This document shows positions 54,278 through 64,000 of a DNA stretch of 64,000 nucleotides, one piece after another. Source of the stretch: Medicago truncatula. Lineage: Eukaryota > Streptophyta > Magnoliopsida > Fabales > Fabaceae. The DNA lies in NCBI RefSeq assembly GCF_003473485.1, contig NC_053045.1, forward strand, positions 50,014,494 through 50,078,493, given 5' to 3'. Numbering within the stretch: the first letter of the stretch is position 1; each line of letters opens with the position of its first letter. Position numbers and translations under genes: made by a program. The notes beneath the pieces are model-generated. The model saw only the letters and a program-made list of their open reading frames with translations, made no database searches and had not been told where the DNA came from.

Positions 54278-57200
54278 ATGGCATTTCTAAGGTCAATAGC
54301 AACAACAGCAACTGCGATTTCAACCTTAGCTTTTTCTTCTTTATCTTCTTCTTTCTCTCACTCTCATCATTCTCCAAACACTGACTTATCTTCCAATCCC
54401 AAATCCAATAACTCCTTCCGCCTCGTCAAAACATTCGCTACATCTCCTTCACCTCTTCTAATGGACCAAAACCTCTCTTCTCAGGTACCTTAATTATTTA
54501 TTATTCATTTCTCTCTTAATTACTTAATTACAGCATCTAATCATTTTTTATTTTATTTTCTTTCTTTCAGACACAAACCGATCATGATGTGTTGCCTGAG
54601 TTACTGGTTAGTTTTAATTAATTCTAATTTCTAATTTTTTGTTTAGGTTTTTTTGCTATGCTAGATTAAATACTTAGTTAATATATAATTTTTTTTTTAT
54701 GTTGTAGACGGAGTATATGGTGGATATGAAATGTGAAGGTTGTGTTAATGCGGTTAAGAATAAGCTTCAAACGATTCATGGTACGTGTTTTTGTTTCAGT
54801 TTAAGTGATTATACCTGCTTATGCGATACTTCAGTTATTCGGTGAACCTAAGAAGTAAATTTTTTCTTATAATAGGAACGGAGGGAGGGTGGGAGGGAGT
54901 ATTATTTAAGGTATTAGAATTTAAGCTATTAGACATTGTTTGGATAAAGATTTTAATTTTCAGCTTATGCCTTATAGCATAAGCTCATATCTTATAACCT
55001 CATATGAATAAGCTATTTCTATTACACTAGATAAAATAAAATAAAATTTGTTTCTGTATAAGCTATAAGTTGTTTTCATGAGCTATCTTGGAGAACTTGT
55101 GGAAATAAGCTGAAACAGCTTATGAACATGTCATAAGTTCTCTCAAACAGTCTCACAAATGCTTATGTGCCTATGATAGCTATGATAGTAGACAAGTTCA
55201 AGTAAACCGATCCAAATAACTTCTGCTTTCAACGTGCTTGGGATCATTAAAAACATTGAACTAAATTTTATTTATTTGATTTGATCACAAATCCTATTTA
55301 TTCATTTATAGGAATCAAGAACGTGGAGGTGGATTTGAGCAATCAGGTTGTTAGGATTCTTGGTTCAACACCGGTAAAAACCATGACTGAAGCTTTGGAG
55401 CAGACTGGTAAAAAAGCTCGATTAATTGGACAAGGAGTGCCAGAAGGTTCACCATTCTTTTTTTTTTTTTTTTTGCTTTATCTTGATTTCTGGTTACAAA
55501 TTCTATGATAGTAATCTTAATTTTATAGATGAATTTTGAGTATGACCATTCATTGTCTTGGCTTGCTCATGAATTTCTGCCAAATTGAAGGTTAGGACAG
55601 TAGTTTAAGGCTGGCCTCAGATATTTTAATTCTTAAATTTTATTTATTTGCATGACAATTGGAGTATAATATTGACAAGTGTGAGTATATTAGTCTGTTC
55701 ATGTTCACTGTGACCACGGTCTCACTGATGCATATCTTGTTTAAAAAAATTACTTTTAAACTGAGTTTGTATTTCATACGCTCCTTTAAACAGCATCTCT
55801 GCACGATATTCATTTTCCTAGCATCCTTTTATGTATGTCACGTAGAAATTCTTTTAGTGACCCACACTATCAGTCAGACATGTTTATATTATTAGTCAGA
55901 CATGTTTTCTGCATTAGTGAGACCGTATATTATTATTATGAACTAGAAATTCTACCTTATATTATTATGAAGGAATATCAAATAGATCACATTGTACCTC
56001 TCATTAACATTGAAAGTGTTCCTGCCTGGTGCTACATTATCATCAAACCTGGTTTCCTTTTTCATTTGTCTTAGCTTATTGTTTTGATTCCATTGTCTAA
56101 CAAACACAACATACCCATCAGAGGCTATTACACCTAGGTTCAACAATTTTTGAATAATTTTCCACTGACCTAATTTTTTTAATGTTTGCTATATACCCTG
56201 TACTGTTACAGAGACATTATTTCTTTTGGTAAATGAATGACAGTTTGGTGATTGGAAATCATCTTATCTGGGATACTGTTGTCTTTCTATTATTTATTTC
56301 TAGCTTGCACCACCCTTATTCTTTTTTAGTCTCTTATTATTTATTCTATTTATTTTGTGGTATGTCAGTTTCTTTTTACTGAAGCAGTTGAAGACCTAAT
56401 GTAGATATATTTTTTTTTAATACTTGTGATCAATTGCTAGTAATAATAGAGTAGACACAAGGAAAACTAGATTGCTATTTTCTTCAAGCCCTTGAACATT
56501 TGATCGTATTAATTTTCTTGGAATCTAATTGTTCTTCAATGAATGTGACCTATTGGGTGTTTTTATTATACAATGAAAGAAATTGCTTGGTTTTTCACAG
56601 CTGGCAGCATAGTTTGTCAGAAAAATAGAGTTGCAAATCAATGTGGTATTCAATTCATGAATTTACGATGATTTGTCCATTCACCCATCCTAATCTCAAC
56701 ACGTTTCCCCTTCTGTTGTTATAGGAACTTGTCTATATGCTCTCGTTATTGACCTAATATGACATGAGGTTATTTTTGCTTTGACTGCAGTAGATGCTAG
56801 ATGATCTGTCAATTTTCGTTCTCCTTATAATATCTGTTTAGTTGCATGATGTGTCTTGATTTAGTTGCATTTATTTATTGTTGTAACACTCGTCAAACAA
56901 CTCAAATTCAATCAATTTTTTTCATGGTTTCAGGCGTCTTATACTCCTATCTGTACTGATTTCACCGAATCTTTCTTTTGCTTTACAGACTTCTTAATAT
57001 CGGCAGCTGTCTCTGAATTCAAAGGTCCGGAAATTTTTGGTGTTGTTCGCCTGGCTCAAGTAAATATGGAACTAGCTAGAATTGAAGCAAACTTCAGTGG
57101 GCTCTCACCAGGGAAGCATTCTTGGTCTATTAATGAGTTTGGTGATTTGACTAGAGGTGCGGCAAGCACCGGTAAAGTGTTCAACCCGTTAAACGAGGAA

Positions 57201-58863
57201 AACACTAAAGAGGTTTGCTTTTTCTATACCTTCTGGACGACTTCTGTTTTGCCGTAAAAAATTGCTTTTAAGGATTGATGTCTGGTATAAATGTTATTTA
57301 TAAACGCTAAAATGGATTGGAGATTTATAAAATTGCAGAAAGTGAAACTTTTAAATCATGAAGGATATTATGAAAATTTCATATGATGTATTAACGTTTT
57401 AAACTTCTGATTTTGTTGAGTTGGATGGATTTGGTTTTAGTTTTAGGCTTTGTTTGGTAAAAATAGCGGATAGCTGATAAGCTAACTGAAGTGTTTGGTA
57501 AAAATAGCAGTTCAACTAGCTGAAAAATGTAAAATGACATAAAGGGTATTCTTAATTCATAATAAAATTTATATCAATTAATATTTAAGTATTTGTAATT
57601 TTGTAAACTAATTTTTCTTTAAAAAAATACTTTTAAATTTATTAATTTAATATATCCTATGTATTATATATTAAATTAAATTCTATTCACTAAAATTTTA
57701 TTTTATATTTATTTTCATTTAAGTGTTTCCACTTTATAAAATAATTGAATGTAACAATATACAATTACCAGAAAGTATTATTATTATATGTATTATTCAT
57801 GATAAATGGATGTAAATAATTTCATTTAGTTCAAAATAACGAAATTAAAATGTAACACAACTAATGGTATATTTTTGAAAGATTAATCAGAGAATAAAGA
57901 AAATATAACTGAAAGTATACTGTTTCGTCAATTTTTTTTAAGGTATATTGTATAAAGAAAATTACAAGGAAAGGCCAGAGAATAAAGAAAATAACACCTA
58001 TCTCAAAAAAAAAAAAAAGTAACACTAATAGAGTAATAGTATTTTGTTCCGTTAAAAAAAAAACGAAAGTATATATTCTTTCAAAAAAAAAAAAAAGGTC
58101 AGCTGGTATATATATTAACAAGGGCCGGTAATATTTTCCCCAAAAAAAAGGATAGTAGTATTTATTACGTAACTTATTATAATAAATTGTAATGGATAAA
58201 AATGGAACTTAAATGAAATAATAAGGGTAAAATTGGAAGAAAAAGTGAGAAGCTATAAGCTATAAGCTCAAACGCTACTTGGAATAGCGTCTGAAAGATA
58301 GTTTATAAGCTCGTGGTGAAAAAACATTACCAAACATAGCTTTTTTGGTCAAACGAGCTTATAAGCTATTCGCTATAAGCTCTTTTTTTGGTCTTACGAA
58401 ACAGACCCTTAATGGTTGAAATTGATATTTTGGCATTTATTAGTCTATTAACCATTTCTAAGTAAGGGTGATAAAGTTAGTGATACAAAATCAATTCAAA
58501 ATCTATTTTCTAAAATGAGTTTAAAATCAGAGTTAGTTCATAAGCTATCGTTAACAATTTCAAACACAACTTAAGGAGGTTGCTTGATTGTATCTTCAGC
58601 CACTTGGTGACCTGGGAACACTAGATGTGAACGAAAAGGGTGAGGCCTTCTTCACCGGGGTCAAAGAAAAGCTAAGAGTGTCTGATCTTATTGGACGAGC
58701 TGTTGTGTTATATGCAACTGAAGATAAATCAGAACATGGTATAGCTGCTGCAGTGGTTGCTAGAAGTGCAGCAGTGGGTGAAAACTACAAAAAGCTCTGT
58801 ACATGTGATGGCACCACCATATGGGAGGCAAGCGACGCAGATTTTGTTCCTAGCAAGTTCTGA
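54278..58863 (+). CDS. CCS: Copper chaperone for Cu/Zn superoxide dismutase, six exons
   Basis: Exons: 54278-54484, 54571-54606, 54708-54780, 55312-55446, 56989-57212, 58600-58863; GT/AG borders; phases close to 312 aa. The first 60 residues are Ser-rich and basic, as in a plastid transit peptide. An in-frame ATG at 54461 (residue 62, MDQNLSSQ) could start a cytosolic form. Domain 1 (about 82-150) is a heavy-metal-associated fold with the copper-binding MKCEGC (88-93). Domain 2 (about 151-280) is superoxide-dismutase-like (FGVVRLAQ, GLSPGKHSW, GDLGTLDVNEKG, DLIGRAVVLY). Domain 3 ends with the CTC motif (292-294). Family knowledge: CCS loads copper into Cu/Zn-SOD in cytosol and plastid and forms its disulfide. 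Intron 5 contains a 963-bp Tourist-like element. The domain order and length match known plant CCS proteins. Confidence 0.96.
54915..55230. repeat. Possible MITE in CCS intron 3
   Basis: This part of intron 3 has CATTGTTTGGATAAAG at one side and GATCCAAATAAC at the other. Between them are several AGCTTATG/CATAAGCT-type short inverted units. It looks like a degraded MITE related in style to the Tourist-like copies, but its ends match poorly. Confidence 0.3.
57446..58408. mobile_element. Tourist-like (PIF/Harbinger-type) element, copy 3, in CCS intron 5
   Basis: 963 bp flanked by TTA (57443-57445 and 58409-58411). The ends are GGCTTTGTTTGG and ..CGAAACAGACCC. Left arm: two TTTGGTAAAAATAGC units with AGCTGATAAGCTAACTGAAG. 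Right arm: AGCTTATAAGCT repeats as in copies 1 and 2. It ends about 190 bases before the exon 6 acceptor, leaving the splice site clear. Confidence 0.87.
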
Positions 58864-60044
58864 TGAATTAATTTACGGAAAACAGAATATTGTAATTTAT
58901 TTGTCTTACTGTGGCTCTCCAGCATTTCAAATTTGGAAAAGCTCTTGTATTTGTATACCATTTTGAAAACAATGTGTCTGTCATATACTTGTTACATAAA
59001 TTATACTAGTAGTTATTTTATGGACTGCATGCTATTTAAGATAGCTTATTCAACTCCCTCCATTTCTTTACAGTTATTGTTTTAGAATTTAGCTGATTCA
59101 AAATTATTTGGTAGTGAGGATACGTATTTGTTTCGATATGTCGCTACAAGATTCTCCGTAAATGAGAAATTGATTTTAATATTTCTCAATTACTTAGGAA
59201 TAATATTGACCACATTCCTTGGCTTAAAATTTCTTGCGCTCCAACATTTAAAAGTTGTGATCAATCCCAAGAATATAAAATATTGGAAATTAGTTTTACA
59301 CCCAATCAAATTTTAATTGCAATTGTTCCAATGCCTTTTTCAATTCCAACTTTGGAAATGACTGTTATGTTTAGCTCTTGTAAAAGATCTTGATTTATAT
59401 AAGTCATGTGGTTTGTGCAACCACCGTAAATAAGTCATGCTTTTGAGAATTTGTTAGTTGTAAAAGTTGACATTGAAATAGTTTATTCCTCCTCCTCTTA
59501 ATGATCAACAATGATAACATCATCTTGCTGTTTATGAGACTTGCATAGCTAGATACCGAAATGTTGAAAGAACCGTGAGCTATCAGCAATGAAAGCCATC
59601 TTTTGACGAACAAATTAACATTAAAACATATAAAATGAAAGGCAATAGTGACTTGTCGCATTCACACTATTGTTAAAGACTAACTGCTACAATAGCAAGA
59701 CCTCTTCCATATGATGTGGTCTTAGAATTTGGGTTTTTCACAAGTTCACACGCTCAACACTATTGATGTGTGGATCATGCAGTGAATGATCTAATCCACA
59801 TGTTCTGTATTATTTTAAATACATCTCTCGCATTCAGTAATATTTTACTTAGTGGACGATATGGTGAGTGAGTATTGCAGTTTTTTCCCAATAAGTTATA
59901 GAAACAATAAGAAGGAGCTAGACATAATAATAAAAAAATGAAAATTACATGCAACAAATCATCCAAAGCAAAGTCTCTCTCTCCAATAATCTCTCCTGTT
60001 TTTAGTCATTTTGTAAAAAGTCTTTGCTCTGCGTAGCATTACAA
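58864..60044. other. Spacer between convergent CCS and Nudix genes
   Basis: The two genes end toward each other with about 1.2 kb between the stop codons. A Stowaway-like CTCCCTCCATTTCTTTACAG start occurs at about 59055, but its other end was not found. No gene or RNA is recognised. Confidence 0.45.
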
Positions 60045-63000
60045 TTAGGTTGCCAAAGAAGGCAATAATCCTTCATTCTTGGCCATTTCTAACAGTGCAA
60101 CAGCCACCAGAACCTTGCAATCTGCTGTTGTGCGCCAAAGGTTCTTGTATGGTACCACACGCACCTTAATCAGCTCCCCATGTTCACGAAGGCCAGTCTC
60201 TTTACCTTGGAGATGTGTGATGATCTCTTTATCAACACGCTTTCTGCAGAGAAAGATACTGATCTCTTCGTCACATCCTCCCTAAGTACACCGAAAAAGA
60301 AAGAGAATAAGAAAAGCAATATGCACCAATTTTGACAGCTAAATGTATAATATGAGACTAGTAGTGAGATAATTTCAACAATCTAATAGTATAACTGTTA
60401 AATATTTTAGTAGTCAATTCATTTGATACAGATCTTACTTAAATCTAGAACGTAAATTTCAATTAATTCATGGGTCAGTGAAGATTTATATGCAATTCTG
60501 CATGATTTACTATTAGTACTCAGATCAGCCTAAAACGACCAGAAGTTTAACTGCGTGCTCATTGATTGTTAAATGCAATGTTTAAATGTAAACCAACAAT
60601 ATCATGATTCTAAACAATACTCATATTTACCATGCAGAAGTATTGCAATGCATAAGACTATTATTAGTTCTTTAATTATTATTATTTTTTTTAAAAAAAA
60701 AAAAACAACTATAAACAGAGCGTAGATCATGAAATTCGCAAAAACAAAGAATGCAATGAGGTTCGCATGCAAAAAGCTCAATATATACAGGAGAGGGGAA
60801 AACTGTGCTTCCAGTTGAAGAGTCCAGGAAAGCAGTGAGGTCAACCATGTCTTCTACATTTAGCTTGATGCCTGTCTCTTCTTCAACCTGTCAGAGTCAC
60901 AACTTCACAAAGTTATGAATAGTATTGTGAATGTTGTTATTTCAATAAGGCAAATAAATATGTTTGGCTTGCAACTAAAAGGCCACTAGTGATGCAAATG
61001 AAATAGGCACTTTCATATACTGCTAGAAAGAGTAAGATAGAAATAGACCTCCCTAACTGCTGTGCCTACAATATCACCCTTGTCATCGTCCAACATTCCA
61101 GCAGGCAATTCCAAAATAATTCTTCCCACAGGAACTCTTGCCTTATAAAAATATCCAGCATAAGAATAGGCATGAAATGAAATTCTAGATATAATTGGTT
61201 TGGTTTTTTATACAGAAAATATTGTTATGGTTGTACGATATCATGTAAATATAGTGAATACCATAATATTAGTCATTTAGATTTATTGTATATCAGTGTA
61301 CGCGCAATGCACATTGCTTCATTTACTTATTGTTTTTTTTTTTCTCAACATAATATCTAATGAGAGGCAACTCTGATCCTTAAAAGGTAAGCAACTTTGT
61401 CACCGACTGACCACTTACAAACAAAATATCTGGCACAATGCAATGATCGTATTGTAATATCTCTGATGAAGTATGTAATGGATATTCTAAGGGAAATGTG
61501 TTTGATGAATACTAAACTTGTTAACAATATTATAGATTCTGATCCAAAAATTCTTTGGATCAGGCGGAGTCACTTTTAGCTCCAGTGTGCTACAAAATAA
61601 ACACAAACAAAATCATTTCACTGTCACCCTCTCTTATGTCTCCTTTATTTTTAGTGTGATAAGCGCCATTTTTTTATTGGCCTAGTGTAATTTGTACCTT
61701 AAAGTAAAAAAAAACGTCATGAAAAGGTCTCATCTATGATAAACAAGAGTCACAATAAATCATGGCACACTCAAATGTTGATTGGCAGACACTACTACTG
61801 CTGGGATACCCACCTCTGAGTATTGTATGTATATTCATTAGGGTAACGTTAACTGCCGGAAAAGCAATAAACAAAATGATGATGCCAAGTCAAGAACAAA
61901 ATCCTAATATAGAGACATGACAACGGCTAGTTGTGAGCTGATATGCCCAACATAGTTACCGTGGGAGCTTTGATTTAAGAAGGTTGTGCAGATAACACTA
62001 ATTTGAGATAATCAAGTTGTAGGGCATATCGCCTGATGTCTAGTGATTTAAGTGAGGACTAAGCAAAGTGAGATAGATTACCAATTCATTATAGAGATCA
62101 TTTCATCTAAAAACATCATCACTGGTCTTATTATTTTAAATGATCAATTACCAGATGTCTAGTATGTGTGTGTGTGTGTATAACAAACTTGGTGTATATG
62201 ATCTATATGTTTTGGTTTAACAGGGAAGTACTAGAAATAATGTACATTTTTTTTTTATAGCAGAAATAACGTGCATATGTTGATAGGGTAGTTACAGTAA
62301 TACAGTAACATTAATATTAATCTCATTTATTGTGAGACATACGCAAACACAATAAAGCGCTGATATGCAGTACACACAGATTCAGTCACATGCGTACTCG
62401 TCTTTATCTTTCTCAACAAACATAGAAAGAAGATTGCAAGAATCCAACATATACCTGTTCAGTAAGAACAGCATAAGTCTCACCCTCTGATTCCAAAAGT
62501 ATCAGCATAGCCACAGCTGGTCCTCTTGCAAATACAATACCTGGAACCTGATCATGATTTACTTTACTATAAAAAGAAAGAAATCAGCATTAGGCGTACT
62601 AAACGTAGATAAATAAACTAATAAATATATGGTATAACACATCCTGGGTTCCAAGGATTTGGATCCTATGACAGATGTTTGCAAATTTGATACATGTATA
62701 ATAGACATCTCAAATCCCTCATGACTTCTAGACAGAAAAATATGTGTGGGCATGTGATGCCCTTTCAGCGTATGGAAATCACATGTCCCTGCATATGATA
62801 CCCTCTTCGTTTGACATTTAAAATTTCTAAGCGCAACAAGAAGCACCAGACATTCCTGATTGTACTCAACATGGGAATCCTAAATATTTATGCATCGACT
62901 TATATCCAGGATGCCTTGAAAGGTAAGATAAATATGAATAAATTTTTCCTGAGGAATCCACTCTATATATTGTAGCACAGCAATAACCAAATAATTAAGC

Positions 63001-64000
63001 AGGGTTATACTAAAGCATGACGGGAAAGAACAAGAACCAATTCCACCAATCAACACCTTTATTTAAATAACTGTTTTTTTTTTTAGATTGGCAAATATTA
63101 GTGGTTAACTTGTTAGGGAGAGGGGAAAATTTTAGTAGCAGGGATTGAACTCGGAACCTCCTAGATAAAACTACTTTGGTGCCCCAACACATACCACTTG
63201 GCCGCTCCTTTGGGAAACTTTTATTCAAATAATAACAATAACCATAGTCATTGTTTAAATAACGTTGGGAGATCCGGATAGGCCAATATGTATGCGGACA
63301 CGGTTCTTAGCTCAGTGAAGTGATTAAGACATGAAAATTCCTCAATAGACTAATAATGAAAACATGTTATGCAAATCATAGGAAACCTTGTTCCCTGTTT
63401 CTTTGTCAATAATCTCAGCTATGAACTTGAGAAATCCAATGCGCTTTCCAAACATGTCTACTCCCTGTTTATACCCAAAAAAATCCACCAAATTTTGTTA
63501 TTATGATTGTAGGATACATGAATGAACAGACCAGGAATATCAATTGAATATCCTTTTGATTGAATAGACATGTCAACAGTTCTCGAAGCCTAAATTATCA
63601 GAAACAGTATGCTTGTTGATAGTTAGAAATCACTTAAAACTATGTTTTCTTGGTTATGTTTTTAGAAGAAAACATCGAAAGAAAATACCTATCTTGACAA
63701 CATCAAATAAGTTTCGCTCGACAGTAAGGATCATTAGACGCCATAATATTGTATCATGACACGTGGCTTCATATATGATACTAAGCTATACTATACTATA
63801 CCACTCTATAATTTACAATAGTTTTGTATATCAATTTTTTTTTTTCTCTTAAAGATAGAGATTATAGTATTCTACATCATATATTATAACTGAATCACCT
63901 GAATTAGAACTTGTCTCAAAGTCATTGTATCATTGGCTAGAATCCCATTCTCTGTTTGCAAATTATGCAACCACTGCTTGAATAAAGATGAATCAATAGC
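60045..64000 (-). CDS. NUDT14: ADP-sugar diphosphatase, Nudix hydrolase (NUDT14-like), 5' partial
   Basis: Exons visible, in transcript order: 64000-63899 (open at the window edge), 63464-63387, 62547-62455, 61141-61049, 60887-60789, 60281-60045. GT/AG borders and phases close over 233 residues plus stop. Landmarks: FKQWLHNLQTENGILAN, GVDMFGKRIGFLKF, VPGIVFARGPAVAML, the Nudix region ELPAGMLDDDKGDIVGTAVR with EVEEETGI after it, and a C-terminal GGCDEEISIFL and GKETGLREHGELIKV. Family knowledge: NUDT14 of Arabidopsis is a plastid enzyme that splits ADP-glucose and ADP-ribose into AMP and the sugar phosphate, linked to starch and nucleotide-sugar turnover. Any transit peptide would lie beyond the edge. 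The intron between 62548 and 63386 contains a SINE. Confidence 0.93.
62165..62179. repeat. (GT)n microsatellite
   Basis: Seven GT units within an intron of the Nudix gene. Confidence 0.8.
63071..63219 (-). mobile_element. tRNA-derived SINE in an intron of the Nudix gene
   Basis: On the minus strand the head reads AGCGGCCAAGTGGTATG (A box) and GGTTCCGAGTTCAATCCC (B box). It is followed by a pyrimidine-rich body and an A-run (T-run at about 63073-63084). Flanks carry TTTATTTAAATAA (63058-63070) and TTTATTCAAATAA (63220-63232), 12 of 13 identical. It is a different family from the SINEs at 6748 and 50060. Confidence 0.75.

Noticed and set aside
54159..54377. 72-codon minus-strand open frame
   Set aside because: Antisense to CCS exon 1 and its leader; Lys/Leu-rich low complexity.

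Overview
The window is nuclear DNA of a flowering plant, most likely a papilionoid legume of the Medicago/Trifolium kind. This rests on the spliced gene structures with GT/AG introns, the AT-rich spacers, the plastid-targeted products, and the TE mix of Ty1/copia, LINE, tRNA-derived SINE, Stowaway, Tourist-like and Mutator-like MITEs. Species is an inference; nothing here fixes it. No prokaryotic feature or CRISPR array was seen, and no functional tRNA gene.

Host genes, left to right: a vacuolar processing enzyme (legumain) gene on the minus strand (3911-10019, nine exons, 494 aa); a truncated pseudogene of plastid elongation factor G (about 16508-18400, minus) beside the complete four-exon EF-G gene (19989-23721, minus, 779 aa); an isolated B3-domain exon (25240-25579, minus); a single-exon invertase/pectin methylesterase inhibitor-family gene (29097-29708, minus); a GPI-anchored non-specific lipid-transfer protein gene (34506-42867, plus, three exons, 148 aa); the copper chaperone for superoxide dismutase, CCS (54278-58863, plus, six exons, 312 aa); and the 3' six exons of a NUDT14-type ADP-sugar diphosphatase gene that runs off the right edge (60045-64000, minus). 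I rebuilt exon borders by hand from splice sites and reading phase. All full gene models close in frame.

The rest is mostly transposable elements. The left edge is the end of a LINE with an RNase H domain. VPE intron 2 (3.3 kb) carries a LINE tail, a SINE, a 1.07-kb fold-back element and a Stowaway MITE. LTPG intron 2 (7.4 kb) carries a hAT-like element and an intact Ty1/copia retrotransposon in antisense, with an uninterrupted 1519-codon polyprotein frame and two 240-bp LTRs that read identical. At 43.65-46.64 kb a LINE ORF1 relic is split by a later LINE. Three Tourist-like elements (18615-19465, 50438-51227, 57446-58408) share termini and each has its own 3-bp target duplication; one sits in CCS intron 5. 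A SINE with a perfect 14-bp target duplication sits inside a Stowaway element at 50 kb.

The most unusual signal is a set of short elements carrying near-perfect palindromes of 10-18 bp centred on GTTAAC or CTTAAG (30278-30452, about 32975-33215, about 52439-52640). The first is cleanly bounded by a 9-bp target duplication and inverted ends, as expected of a Mutator-type MITE. A larger 9-bp-TSD element (11377-12177) also carries GTTAAC-centred palindromes. I do not recognise this family.

The genes are unrelated housekeeping, secretory and stress-related functions and do not form a pathway. EF-G, CCS and the Nudix enzyme share plastid targeting only by family knowledge.
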